A stretch of 64,000 nucleotides of DNA, from positions 2,170,001 to 2,234,000 of the forward strand of contig CAWKKD010000005.1 of assembly GCA_963850195.1 (NCBI GenBank). Reading direction: 5' to 3'. The stretch is from Actinoallomurus sp963850195 (lineage in GTDB: Bacteria > Actinomycetota > Actinomycetes > Streptosporangiales > Streptosporangiaceae). Shown here one piece after another: positions 34,525 through 44,675 of this stretch. The position numbers and the translations under genes are program-made. The notes under the pieces were generated by a model. It had not been told where the DNA came from and did not search any database. It worked only from the letters and a program-made list of their open reading frames with translations. Each line of letters begins with the position of its first letter. Position 1 is the first letter of the stretch.

Positions 34525-37058
34525 CGGGGGACCTCCTGGGTGGCTTCGCTCGCCGGGTCGTACGGAGCGTTTCGGGGGCGCTGGGGGGACGCATCCTTAC
34601 TATGCGCGTTCGATCTCTCGCTGTCAGCGGATTCTCCGGGCTTCGATCGCGTCGGGTTGGTGTCGAGCCAGCGCAGGAGTTCCTCGGACACGAGGTCGAC
34701 TCCGATGCGGCCCGCACGCCCGTCGAGGTCGCGGAAGATGCACTCGCCGTTGCCGAGGTTGCGCAGTACGGCCTTGTGCTCGTCGGAGTTCTCCACGCCG
34801 AGCAGCGCCATCACGTTGCCGACCTCGTTGCGCTCGGTCGAACGGAACGAGTAGACCGACGAGAGGCAGTTCGTCACCTGTTCGTTCAGCAGGTCGCCGG
34901 CGTTCTGGGAGACCAGGATGAGCGCGGTGTTGCGGGACCGGCCCATGCGGGACACCTCGGGGACCAGCTTTGCGCCCTCGGGGGTCTGGGTGATCGCCCA
35001 GGCCTCGTCGAGGAAGATGGCCTTCGGCAGGTGCCGGTCCAGGCCGTGCATGAGCCGCCGGGCGAACTGCGATACGAGGTACATCAGCGCGACGGACAGC
35101 CGCTGCTCGTAGGAGTAGTCCTCCCGCGAGATGGCGACGTCGGGCAGGGTCAGGCCGCCGAGCGTGAACACGGTCGTCCAGCCGGCCGTGTCGATCCGCT
35201 CGCCGCCCGAGGGGTCGAAGCACAGCCGGGCGAGCCGCATCTCCGACATCGAGCGGAGCACCGCGCCGAGGTTCTTCGACGCCGGGTCCTCGGACGCGTC
35301 GAGGTGGTCCACGACCTTGCCGAGCGAGGGCTGCGGCTGGTTGGCGACCGCGCCGACCGCCTGGATCATGGCCGACTCTCGCTCCTCGGACATGCGCGGC
35401 AGCAGCAGCCGGAGCGTCTCCGTTGCCATCGTCTTCTTGGCCGCGAGGTCGTCGCCGAAGCTGAACGGATCCAGCAGGCCCGGCGCCGCCGAGCCCAGCG
35501 GCAGTACGCGCGCCCGGCGGCCACGCCGGCGGAGCAGCTCCACCAGGGCCTCCGCGTCGCCCTTCGGGTCGATCGCGGCGATCGTCACGCCGCGCAGCGC
35601 CATCTGGTAGATCAGCAACAGGGCGAGGGTGGTCTTGCCGCCGCCCGGCTCGCCGGTGATCGCCACCGCCGTCGGCCGGTTGCGCGCCGCGGCCACGAGC
35701 GGGTCGAAGTGCACGACCGACCGCGCCCGCCCCAGCGTCTCCCCGATGTACGGCCCGACCCAGCCCGCGGCGGCGGTGTCGAGCCGGTCGCCCAGGTCCA
35801 CCGTCGCGGTGGGCATGCCGCCGGCGATCGTCCGCAGCGGCTGCCGCTGTGCGTAGGCGTTCACCCGGATCCGGTCGCCCGGCAGCGACTCGCAGAACAG
35901 CGAGAACTGGTCGCCCGTCGAGCACACGATGTCGATCCCGAGGTCGCGGTAGTGCTCGACCACCGCGTCCACCCGCTGCTGCAGAAGCTCCTCCGTCGGC
36001 GCCGACACGATCAGCCGGTGCCAGCCGTACACGAACGGCAGGCGCTCCTTGGTGATGCCGTGCTCGAGCATCCGGGCGGCGTCGATCTGCTCCGCCAGCG
36101 CGATCGGCGCCTCCGCGCCCGCCTCCCGGATGTGCTGGTCCATGTCACGAGCGTGCGCCAGCTTCCTCGAGACGTCCTTGGAAGCCTTCGCAGGCGGCAC
36201 GAGCTTCATCCGCGCCGACACCTCGACCGGGAACGGCAGCGCGTCCGCGAAGTGCAGCCACGGCTCACCGTCCGGGAACGGCATCATGTCCGGGAACCGG
36301 GCGAACGACAGGTACGCCGCGTACGACGCGCCGTCCGGCCGCTCCATCCGCAGGTTCGAGCGCCCGTTGACGATCGAGCCCTCCACCAGCGCCTCGATCT
36401 CGCCCGCACCCCAGGTACGGCGCGGCGTCGCCGACGGCGGCGGATCGGTCAGCGCACCGCTCGCCGCGTGCTGGAACAGCCACGCCACCTCGGTCGACGA
36501 CGCGTGCCGCGCGTACAGCGCACTGCCGGTCAGCGCACGGCCCAGCCGCTCCGCCTGCTCCGTCCAGCGCGCGACCTCCTTCTCCGGGATCGCGTCGTCG
36601 TGCAGCCCGAGCGCCTCCTCGCTGCGCTTGTACAGGCCGAACAGCTGCTTGAACGCCCCACCCGACAGCTGCGCCCCGACACCACGCGGCCCCAGGCGTA
36701 CGCCGAGGTAGACCTCCTTGGTCCAGAAGTCCTTCGCCCACACGTGGGCGTACATCTCCTCGAGGTACTCCCGCCAGCCCGGCCCGCCATCGGAGGTACG
36801 GTCCAGCGCCAGCGCCCAGTCCGCCGCGGGGTACGTGCGGTGCGCGATCCGCAGATGGATCTCGGCGTCCTGCATGCGGACACCCGCCAGCGCGATCGTG
36901 ATGTTCGTCGCGAGGGCCTCGCGCTCCTCACCCGTCGTGAACTCATACGACACCGTCGGCAACCGGAAGTACGCCCAGACGGCACTGTCCGTCAGCAGGA
37001 TCCGATCATCGAAGTACCGCACGGCCAGCCTGCTACGAGCCTTGGACGCCTTGCTCAT
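34521..37058 (-). CDS. VirB4-family T4SS ATPase
   Basis: An 845-residue cytoplasmic ATPase. The C-terminal motor domain has Walker A GEPGGGKTTLA, Walker B KAIFLDEAW and the following LILVSQNAGDL. The N-terminal half matches actinobacterial VirB4-like conjugation ATPases. It would power assembly or substrate transfer. ATGA overlap with the VirB6-like gene; an 85-base gap separates it from the TcpE-ParA fusion gene. No VirD4 coupling protein or relaxase is encoded nearby. Confidence 0.92.
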   Translation of the reverse strand: MSKASKARSRLAVRYFDDRILLTDSAVWAYFRLPTVSYEFTTGEEREALATNITIALAGVRMQDAEIHLRIAHRTYPAADWALALDRTSDGGPGWREYLEEMYAHVWAKDFWTKEVYLGVRLGPRGVGAQLSGGAFKQLFGLYKRSEEALGLHDDAIPEKEVARWTEQAERLGRALTGSALYARHASSTEVAWLFQHAASGALTDPPPSATPRRTWGAGEIEALVEGSIVNGRSNLRMERPDGASYAAYLSFARFPDMMPFPDGEPWLHFADALPFPVEVSARMKLVPPAKASKDVSRKLAHARDMDQHIREAGAEAPIALAEQIDAARMLEHGITKERLPFVYGWHRLIVSAPTEELLQQRVDAVVEHYRDLGIDIVCSTGDQFSLFCESLPGDRIRVNAYAQRQPLRTIAGGMPTATVDLGDRLDTAAAGWVGPYIGETLGRARSVVHFDPLVAAARNRPTAVAITGEPGGGKTTLALLLIYQMALRGVTIAAIDPKGDAEALVELLRRRGRRARVLPLGSAAPGLLDPFSFGDDLAAKKTMATETLRLLLPRMSEERESAMIQAVGAVANQPQPSLGKVVDHLDASEDPASKNLGAVLRSMSEMRLARLCFDPSGGERIDTAGWTTVFTLGGLTLPDVAISREDYSYEQRLSVALMYLVSQFARRLMHGLDRHLPKAIFLDEAWAITQTPEGAKLVPEVSRMGRSRNTALILVSQNAGDLLNEQVTNCLSSVYSFRSTERNEVGNVMALLGVENSDEHKAVLRNLGNGECIFRDLDGRAGRIGVDLVSEELLRWLDTNPTRSKPGESADSERSNAHSKDASPQRPRNAPYDPASEATQEVPR

Positions 37059-37143
37059 CGGATCGCTCCCCGCTCCTCACTCGCTCCGCCGACGACCTCG
37101 AACCTCAGCCCGCCGCGCTCGTCGCTCCGGGCCCGCTGGCCGC

Positions 37144-40100
37144 TCATCGGGAGACCTCCTGCCGTGGATAGCGTTCGGGAACCTGGACGAGTCCACCGGC
37201 GACGACGCCGCCGAGCGCAATGTAGGCCTTGCGGGTCGGCGCGCGCAGTGTGCGCAGCTCGTTGCGGGGGGCGCGGTCGAGGCTGAGATGGTCATCCCAC
37301 GGGATGCGTACGAGCGCCCGGCAGCGACCGCGGGCGACCGACTCGGCCTGCTCGACGTCGTCCATGCTGCGCCGGCTCACGCCGTTGATGACCGTGACGG
37401 CCTTCGCGCGCAGATCCTCGTAGCCGTGCCCGTCGAGCCACTCGAACGTCATCGCGACGGCGCGCGGCGCGTCCGAACTCGCCGGGGCGACCAGCACGAT
37501 CTGGTCGGCGTACGGCAGCACGCGGGCGACCACGGCGGCGGCGGCGTCCAGCAGCGTGATCGCGTAGAACCGGTCGAGGGTCCGCATGGCGAGCGCGTAG
37601 TCGCGGTCGTCGAGGGCCTGGACCGGGTTCTTGCCCGCCGCGACAACCTCGAGGCCCGACTTGGAGACCGAGGTGTAGCGGCGCATCATCTGGTAGCCCG
37701 TCACCTGCTCCGCGTGCGTGATCAGTGAGGTGAGCGTCTCGCGGGTCTCGGTGCGCGTGCGGCGGGCCATCGCGCCCGGGCCGGGGTTCACGTCGACCGC
37801 GACGATCCGGTCGCCGCGGTGCTGCGCGAACGTGTGGCCGAGCATCAGCCCCGTGACGGTCTGTCCCGCGCCGCCGGTGCAGCCGAGCACGACCACGCGC
37901 CGCGCGCCCTCGAACGCCGTACGGACGCGCTCCTCGTAGTCACCGCCGCCCTGGCCGCCGCCGGAGAAGATCCTGCGCAGCCCCTTGCTCTCGTCGTCGC
38001 GCCCGTCGTCCTCGCGCGGCGCCGCGGGCCGCGGGCCGGGACGTACCGGCGAGGCCGGACCTGACCGCATGTCGCGCGCCGGCGACTCGGGCATCGTCGC
38101 GTTCGGGTCGCCCCACTCGCCGGATGCGGCCTGGCGGCCCGGGGACGAGCCGGTGCGGGACGGTCCTGGCCGTGACGGCGGCAGCGGAACCTGCGACGGC
38201 GGGGTGAGCCGGCCCCCCGGCCCCTTGGAGGGCGGTACGGCGTGCCGCGACCCGTCCGGACGCGTGACATCGGGCCGTGAGGCGTCCGGCGCGGAACGCG
38301 CCGACCGTGACCGATCGGGCCGAGTGACATCGGGCCGACCCGCGTCCGGCGCGTCAGCCGGTGACGTGGACGCCGCGGCGGGCCACGCCGGCGTGTCCTT
38401 CGGGCCCTGCGACGAACCCGCCCGGCCGGCCGGACTCTGCGACGTGCCCGAAGGCCCGCCCGAGCTCTGGGCCGTGCCCTGGCCACCCGGGTTCTGGGCC
38501 GTGCCCTGAGCAGCTCGGCTCTGCGGGGCGCTCTGGCCGTCAGGGTTCTGGGCCGTGTCCTGGCCATCCTGGCTCTGGGGCGTGGCAGCACGCCCCGAAC
38601 CCTGCGGCGTGCCCTGACGCTGCGGAGTGTTCAGGGGGCCGGTGGGGGTCTGCGGCGTGCCTGCGTTCTGCGACGTGCCGGGCGAAGCGGTCGGGCTCTG
38701 CTCCGGGGCCGGCGGCCACGACTCGCGTGCGGCGGCGGGGTCTTCGCCGTGGGAGCGGCCGCGCGACTGTCCGCCCGTACGGCCGAACGGGCCGGGCGGA
38801 GTGACGCGTGGCCCCGGGACGGAGCCGTCCGGCCGTGGCGTGGGCTTACGGCGTGCGGCGGCGGGCCAGACGATCTTGTCGGTGCGCGACGGGTCGGTGA
38901 GGCTCCCGCCGCCTGCGATGCCGCCGTCCCTGGCGGCGGGCCGGTCCGCAGACGGGCCGCCCTCGGACGGGGCGTCGGACGCGGGCGCCGTACGGTCGGC
39001 GGGGTCCACCGGCCGACCGGGAGCGGGCGGCAGGGCGGGCACGCCCGGCGACCGCTGGCCGTGCCGTACGGGCGCGGGCGGGTGGGTCGATTCGGATCCG
39101 CCGGACCGGCGGTCTTCCGGAACCGGCGGTACGCCGGGGGTCCGCTCCTCGGCGGCGGGCCGGGCCGGGGTGGAGCCGGGCACCTGGAACGGAAACGGCG
39201 CCGTGGCCGACGGGTCGTCGGACCGTGCCGGGGTCGCGCTCGGCGCCTCGGCGGACGAACCGGCACCGGCGGACGCCGGCCCGGAGGCCGCGCCGGAACC
39301 CTCCGGCTCGTGCGAGATGTTGCGCGGCCGCGACACCCGATGCGACGTGAACCCAGGCCGCCCCGTCTGCCGATCGGCCTCCGCCTCATCGGGAAGCTCC
39401 CGCGACGACCCCGTGCGGTCCTGCGACGCCGCGTCGGAACCGGGCGGCGAGGACGCCTGTCCCGAACCGGCCGCCTCGGCACGGGCCGGCTGCCCCTGCG
39501 GGGTGGCACCGGAACCCGGGCGCGCGGCTCCTGGTGCCGTGCCCTCGGAGCGTGCCGTCGGAGTGCCTTCGGCGGGGGTCGGTGCGACGCCTGGGCGGGC
39601 CGGCGTGCCGGGGCGAGACGGCGGTGTGCCGGGCCTGGTCGGAGATGTGGGGTCCGCCTGAGGTGCCGCGCCTTCCGGCTGGCCGGTGGCCCGTCGGGGC
39701 GTTGCGCCTTCCGTGCGGGCCGGGTGACCGGTGGACTGTTGGGGCGTTGCGTTTTCGGGGTGAGCCGGGTGGCCGGTCGCCTGGACCTGAGCGTGGGCCG
39801 CGGGTGACTGTTCGCGCCTCGGAGGTTCGGGGCGGCGGGAACCGGATGGCGGAGTGACGACGCCGGTCCCGTCGAAAGGGGTGGGGTGCGGTGGGGCGGG
39901 CGTGCGGCCCGGATGGGGTTCGGGGGTGCCGACGGCACGCTGCGGTGTGCCGGGGCGCTCGGACTCCGGAGTACCGGCGGCGCGTTGCGGCGTGCCGGGG
40001 CGGGTCACGGCGGCGGGACGGCCACCGACACCAGCACCAGCACCAGCACCAGCACCAGCACCAGCGACGAGACGGTCGTTGCTCGGGCGGGGGCCTGCGG

Positions 40101-40578
40101 CGGCTTCGGGGGTGGCGGCGTGCTGGTCGGTCAGGGGTGGGGCGGTGCGGGCCTGGGCGTGGTTCTCGGCCTCCTGGCCTACCTGCCGGCCGGCGTGGAT
40201 GGAGGTGGCTCGGGTGCGGCGCCAGACGCGGCCGGTGACGAGGACTTCGTCGGGTTCGCGGATGGGCGTCAGGCGGGCCCAGGTGCGGGCCTCGGTGAGG
40301 TAGCGGATCTGCGAGATCATCAGCTCGGTGAGACGCTTGCCCTCGATGACGGGGCGGGTGGCCAGCCAGGTCAGGACGCCGGGCGGCACGAGGTAGACGA
40401 CGTGCCATGGAGCGTGAAACGGCACCTGGAGCAGCTGCAGCAGGATGATCCAGGGCAGGAAGACACCGACGAACACGCCGATCTGCACCAACGGAAGCGG
40501 CATCGGCAGCCTGAGATCATAAAGCTTGTACAGCCGCTTTTCGATGCGCCAGATATTGGTATACGTGGGCAGATCCAC
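37144..40578 (-). CDS. TcpE-like membrane domain fused through a long disordered linker to a ParA/MinD-like domain
   Basis: A 1144-residue protein with three parts. Residues 1-130 resemble TcpE/PrgI-type conjugation membrane proteins (NIWRIEKRLYKLYDLRLP, two helices, RPVIEGKRLTELMISQIRYL). Residues about 130-890 are Pro/Gly/Ser/Thr/Gln-rich and probably disordered, with local repeats such as RPGTPQRA and SRPDVTRPDGSR. The last 260 residues are a ParA/MinD-like P-loop domain whose Walker A reads GCTGGAGQTVTG, with Gln in place of the Lys. The switch-like segment VAVDVNPGPGAM follows. It may link the channel to a polar positioning system. Confidence 0.85.
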   Translation of the reverse strand: MDLPTYTNIWRIEKRLYKLYDLRLPMPLPLVQIGVFVGVFLPWIILLQLLQVPFHAPWHVVYLVPPGVLTWLATRPVIEGKRLTELMISQIRYLTEARTWARLTPIREPDEVLVTGRVWRRTRATSIHAGRQVGQEAENHAQARTAPPLTDQHAATPEAAAGPRPSNDRLVAGAGAGAGAGAGVGGRPAAVTRPGTPQRAAGTPESERPGTPQRAVGTPEPHPGRTPAPPHPTPFDGTGVVTPPSGSRRPEPPRREQSPAAHAQVQATGHPAHPENATPQQSTGHPARTEGATPRRATGQPEGAAPQADPTSPTRPGTPPSRPGTPARPGVAPTPAEGTPTARSEGTAPGAARPGSGATPQGQPARAEAAGSGQASSPPGSDAASQDRTGSSRELPDEAEADRQTGRPGFTSHRVSRPRNISHEPEGSGAASGPASAGAGSSAEAPSATPARSDDPSATAPFPFQVPGSTPARPAAEERTPGVPPVPEDRRSGGSESTHPPAPVRHGQRSPGVPALPPAPGRPVDPADRTAPASDAPSEGGPSADRPAARDGGIAGGGSLTDPSRTDKIVWPAAARRKPTPRPDGSVPGPRVTPPGPFGRTGGQSRGRSHGEDPAAARESWPPAPEQSPTASPGTSQNAGTPQTPTGPLNTPQRQGTPQGSGRAATPQSQDGQDTAQNPDGQSAPQSRAAQGTAQNPGGQGTAQSSGGPSGTSQSPAGRAGSSQGPKDTPAWPAAASTSPADAPDAGRPDVTRPDRSRSARSAPDASRPDVTRPDGSRHAVPPSKGPGGRLTPPSQVPLPPSRPGPSRTGSSPGRQAASGEWGDPNATMPESPARDMRSGPASPVRPGPRPAAPREDDGRDDESKGLRRIFSGGGQGGGDYEERVRTAFEGARRVVVLGCTGGAGQTVTGLMLGHTFAQHRGDRIVAVDVNPGPGAMARRTRTETRETLTSLITHAEQVTGYQMMRRYTSVSKSGLEVVAAGKNPVQALDDRDYALAMRTLDRFYAITLLDAAAAVVARVLPYADQIVLVAPASSDAPRAVAMTFEWLDGHGYEDLRAKAVTVINGVSRRSMDDVEQAESVARGRCRALVRIPWDDHLSLDRAPRNELRTLRAPTRKAYIALGGVVAGGLVQVPERYPRQEVSR
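40029..40064. repeat. Six perfect CACCAG hexanucleotide repeats inside the TcpE-ParA gene
   Basis: Six uninterrupted CACCAG units encode an in-frame Gly-Ala dipeptide tract (GAGAGAGAG) in the linker on the minus strand. Copy-number change would keep the frame and alter linker length. Confidence 0.9.
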
Positions 40579-40637
40579 GCGGGCCCCACTCCCCTAACTG
40601 AGACCGGCCTATTCCGACCGGCACGGCAGCCGCTCTT

Positions 40638-40922
40638 TCAGTTGAATTTAACTCCAAGCGCCGTGGCTATCGCCTTGGCCGTCGTCTCGATGATATTCGG
40701 AACGTAGAAGATGACCCCGATTCCGATTGCGAGAATGATGAACTGAACGAATCGCGTGATCTCTCTGGTGAACAGAAAGAAAATCGCAACAATGGAGACA
40801 ATGACCAGGAACAGCGGTCCGAAGATCTGTCGCAACCATTTTGCGAGATCATCGGTGTTCAGGCCATTGGCGGGCTCCGCGACGACGTGATGCGGAACCA
40901 TCGCCAACATATGCTGAATCAT
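40638..40922 (-). CDS. Small T4SS-like membrane protein (TcpD-like)
   Basis: A 94-residue protein with two hydrophobic helices (FGPLFLVIVSIVAIFFLF; FVQFIILAIGIGVIFYV). Size, topology and position between the TcpC-like and TcpE-like genes match TcpD/PrgF-type conjugation subunits. The gene is much more AT-rich than its neighbours. ATG 40922 has GAGGAAGG about 10 bases upstream; an in-frame ATG at 40910 is an alternative. Confidence 0.75.
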   Translation of the reverse strand: MIQHMLAMVPHHVVAEPANGLNTDDLAKWLRQIFGPLFLVIVSIVAIFFLFTREITRFVQFIILAIGIGVIFYVPNIIETTAKAIATALGVKFN

Positions 40923-40983
40923 CGACCTAGCCTTCCTCGGTCAGGGAGTGAATCGTAGCGTTCAGGTGAGCCCAGTCGGCACC

Positions 40984-42006
40984 TCATTGTCCGGCCGGAA
41001 CCGTTGAGCCTCGGATGTCCTTGACGAACCAATTGCCGTCTTTCTTCACCATAGTGAGCTGGTAGGTCTGCTCGAGCGTCCCGCCGGCGGGCTTGTTCTG
41101 AACAGGGGAAACCTGCCAGATCACCGTGGCGTTAACGGTCCGGGAGCTGACGTCGCCCCGCGGCGCGATGATCTCCTTGAGCTGCCCGAACCCGACCGCG
41201 TTGCCGAGGCCGGTGACGGGAGGGTCGGAGTAACGCTGCAACGCGGTGGTGTCGCTGACCGCGTAGGCCCTGAAGAACCCGACAAGGGGCTGCTGCAACT
41301 CGGTCTCGAGCGCGGAGTCGCGGTCCTGATCGGCCGCGGGCACCGACGCCTTGGGCGGTGCGGGCAGCATCGCGGGCCGGCCGGAAATCGCGAACGCGCC
41401 GTCCTTGGCGTAGACCGGCACGGCGAGCTCGAACAGTTTGCCGTTGGCCTGCACGAGAAGTGTGACGATCGCGTGGTTGAGGTCCCGTGCGTCCACCGAC
41501 GCCACTTGTGCCGACCGCAGCACCGACTTGCCCGTGGTGTCCCAGCCGAGCTGTGTGTCGACGGCGGGATCGATGAATTGCGTGAGCTGCTGTTGCCGAG
41601 CCCCGACCGACGCCTGGGACGAGTCGTAATTCAGGTAGACGTTGGCGAATGACAACGCGTACGAGGACGCGGCCGCCTGCGGAAATTGCGGCTTGCCGGC
41701 GCTGCCGGACCTGTCCGGGCCGGACGGCTTGGCGGTGAACCGCTCGAATGGCGCGCGAATGCCGTTGACCAGCACGACCAGCAGGAACGCCCAGAGGATC
41801 ACGCGGCCGACATAGATGAACCACCGGCCGCCGGAACCTCCCCAGCTGCCACGGTCACCCCGACCACCACTGCCGCCGGACCCCCGGCCGCCCTTGCCCC
41901 TGCGACCCTTCTGGTCCGGAGGATCCCAGGGGTCGGCGGGCGCGAATCCACCCGGCGGGTAACCGGGCGTGCCGGCGTCTGCAACGCCGGGCGACCTGCG
42001 AGCCAT
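40984..42006 (-). CDS. TcpC/VirB8-like conjugation protein
   Basis: A 340-residue protein. A Gly/Arg/Ser-rich cytoplasmic N-terminus is followed by one helix (WFIYVGRVILWAFLLVVLVNGI) and a two-part extracytoplasmic region of NTF2-like character, ending in YQLTMVKKDGNWFVKDIRGS. This is the architecture of TcpC of Gram-positive conjugation systems. First gene of the cluster, with a plausible promoter upstream. Confidence 0.85.
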   Translation of the reverse strand: MARRSPGVADAGTPGYPPGGFAPADPWDPPDQKGRRGKGGRGSGGSGGRGDRGSWGGSGGRWFIYVGRVILWAFLLVVLVNGIRAPFERFTAKPSGPDRSGSAGKPQFPQAAASSYALSFANVYLNYDSSQASVGARQQQLTQFIDPAVDTQLGWDTTGKSVLRSAQVASVDARDLNHAIVTLLVQANGKLFELAVPVYAKDGAFAISGRPAMLPAPPKASVPAADQDRDSALETELQQPLVGFFRAYAVSDTTALQRYSDPPVTGLGNAVGFGQLKEIIAPRGDVSSRTVNATVIWQVSPVQNKPAGGTLEQTYQLTMVKKDGNWFVKDIRGSTVPAGQ

Positions 42007-42067
42007 CGTCCCTCCGCCCGCGCCTGCCCCCCGGTTCGGCGCGCGTCTTATCCTTGTAGTCGTGTTG

Positions 42068-42095
42068 GATTTACCACCTTAACCGCGGCGGTCAA
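42068..42095 (-). promoter_or_regulatory. Putative promoter of the T4SS-like cluster
   Basis: On the minus strand TTGACC (42095-42090) is separated by 16 bases from TAAATC (42073-42068), about 60 bases before the TcpC-like ATG. This resembles a housekeeping sigma-70-type promoter. The rest of the 189-base gap shows no other feature. Confidence 0.45.
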
Positions 42096-42195
42096 TTGTT
42101 CCAGTGTCGAGCGGAGATGCACAGCCCCGGCGCGCGGTTGTGGATAAGTCCGCGGACTCCGTCCTATTACCGCAGGGCGAGGTTCAGCTCTCCTG

Positions 42196-43275
<1,080 letters not shown>

Positions 43276-43390
43276 GGACCCGCAGTCTACGTGCCTCACG
43301 GCCTCGTATCGTCATCGGCGAGACAGGCCGGTCGGGCCGCGGCCCGCGCGTCGGACCGACATTCCGCTTCTGCTTTGTCACGATGCGGGG

Positions 43391-44602
43391 ATGGACGTTC
43401 TGCTCGGCCTGGTCGTCGGTCTCATCGTCGGAGTCTTCGCCGGCGTGGGCTGGGCCCGCGGCCGTACGGCGACGATGACGGCACGCGCCAAGGCCGCCGA
43501 GGAGAAGGCCGCGTACGTGGAGGAGCGGCTGTCGGAGCGCTTCCAGGCGCTGTCGGCGCAGGCTCTGGACGCGAGCAACCAGCGGTTCCTCGAGCTCGCC
43601 GGTACGCGCCTCGCGACCGCCAACGCCGAGGCCGCCGGGGAGCTCGACCGGCGCATCGCCCCCATCAAGGACACGCTCGGCAAGGTCGAGCAGCAGCTGC
43701 GCGAGGTCGAGACCGGGCGGCGCGAGTCGCACGCGATGCTCGCCAAGCAGGTGGAGTTCGTACGCGACAGCTCCGACCGGCTGCGCGCCGAGACCCAGAC
43801 CCTCGTACGCGCGTTGCAGCGGCCCGAGGCACGCGGCCGCTGGGGCGAGCTGCAGCTACGGCGTGTCGTGGAGATCTCCGGGATGAGCCGGCACTGCGAC
43901 TTCGACGAGCAGGCCACGGCGGAGGGCATGCGGCCCGACATGGTCGTACGGCTCGCCGGCGGCAAGAACATCATCGTCGACTCGAAGGTGTCGCTGGCCG
44001 CGTATCTGGAGGCGGCGGGCTCGGACGAGCCCGGGGTGTGGGAGGCGCGGCTGGACGCGCACGCACGCCACCTGCGCGACCACGTGGACCGGCTGGCGGC
44101 GAAGTCGTACTGGCAGGGGTTCAGCCCGACGCCGGAGTTCGTGGTGCTGTTCGTGCCGGGCGAGGCGTTCCTGGCGCCCGCGCTGGACCGCGACCCCGAG
44201 CTTCTGGAGCACGCGATGCGGCGCCGGGTGCACATCGCGACGCCGACGACGCTCATCACGATGCTGCGCACCGCGCAGTACGCCTGGCAGCAGGACGCGC
44301 TGTCGGAGAACGCGCGCGCCGTCTTCGAGCTGGGCCGCGACCTGTACGAGCGGCTCGCCACGCTGGGCCGCCACGTCGACCAGCTCGGCAAGTCACTGAC
44401 CAACGCGGTGGTCTCCTACAACCGGACCGTCGGCTCGCTGGAGGGCCGTGTGCTGGTCACGGCGCGGCGGCTGAACGAGCTGGGCGTGACCGACGCGGAC
44501 CTCGACCCTCCTCGTCAGGTCGAGGAGCCGGCCCGGTCGCTGTCGGCGGCCGAGCTCGCCGACGACGCGGAGGCGAACCGCCAGATTCGTCTCCTGCCGT
44601 GA
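43391..44602 (+). CDS. rmuC: DNA recombination protein RmuC
   Basis: A 403-residue protein with an N-terminal hydrophobic anchor (VLLGLVVGLIVGVFAGVGWA), a coiled-coil segment of about 100 residues and the RmuC nuclease-like core (ARGRWGELQLRRVVEISGM; IIVDSKVSLAAYLEA; PTPEFVVLFVPGEAFL). RmuC limits rearrangements during recombination. ATG 43391 is preceded by GGGG. Divergent from ychF. Confidence 0.95.
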   Translation: MDVLLGLVVGLIVGVFAGVGWARGRTATMTARAKAAEEKAAYVEERLSERFQALSAQALDASNQRFLELAGTRLATANAEAAGELDRRIAPIKDTLGKVEQQLREVETGRRESHAMLAKQVEFVRDSSDRLRAETQTLVRALQRPEARGRWGELQLRRVVEISGMSRHCDFDEQATAEGMRPDMVVRLAGGKNIIVDSKVSLAAYLEAAGSDEPGVWEARLDAHARHLRDHVDRLAAKSYWQGFSPTPEFVVLFVPGEAFLAPALDRDPELLEHAMRRRVHIATPTTLITMLRTAQYAWQQDALSENARAVFELGRDLYERLATLGRHVDQLGKSLTNAVVSYNRTVGSLEGRVLVTARRLNELGVTDADLDPPRQVEEPARSLSAAELADDAEANRQIRLLP

Positions 44603-44675
44603 CCGCCGTGTCGCGGGACGCGACGGCGCGCAGCGGGTTACCGTACGGTGAAAACGCTCGACCCTGGGACGGCTG

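Noticed and set aside
32542..34854. 770-residue plus-strand frame opposite the VirB6-like gene
   Set aside because: No membrane segments or motifs; mirrors the true gene's codon bias.
34470..37286. 938-residue plus-strand frame opposite virB4
   Set aside because: Antisense shadow rich in Arg, Gln and Leu with no domain; VirB4 on the other strand has intact Walker motifs.
30404..42006. T4SS-like cluster as an integrated conjugative element
   Set aside because: No integrase, relaxase, coupling protein or flanking direct repeats were found, and GC content matches the chromosome except for the small TcpD-like gene.
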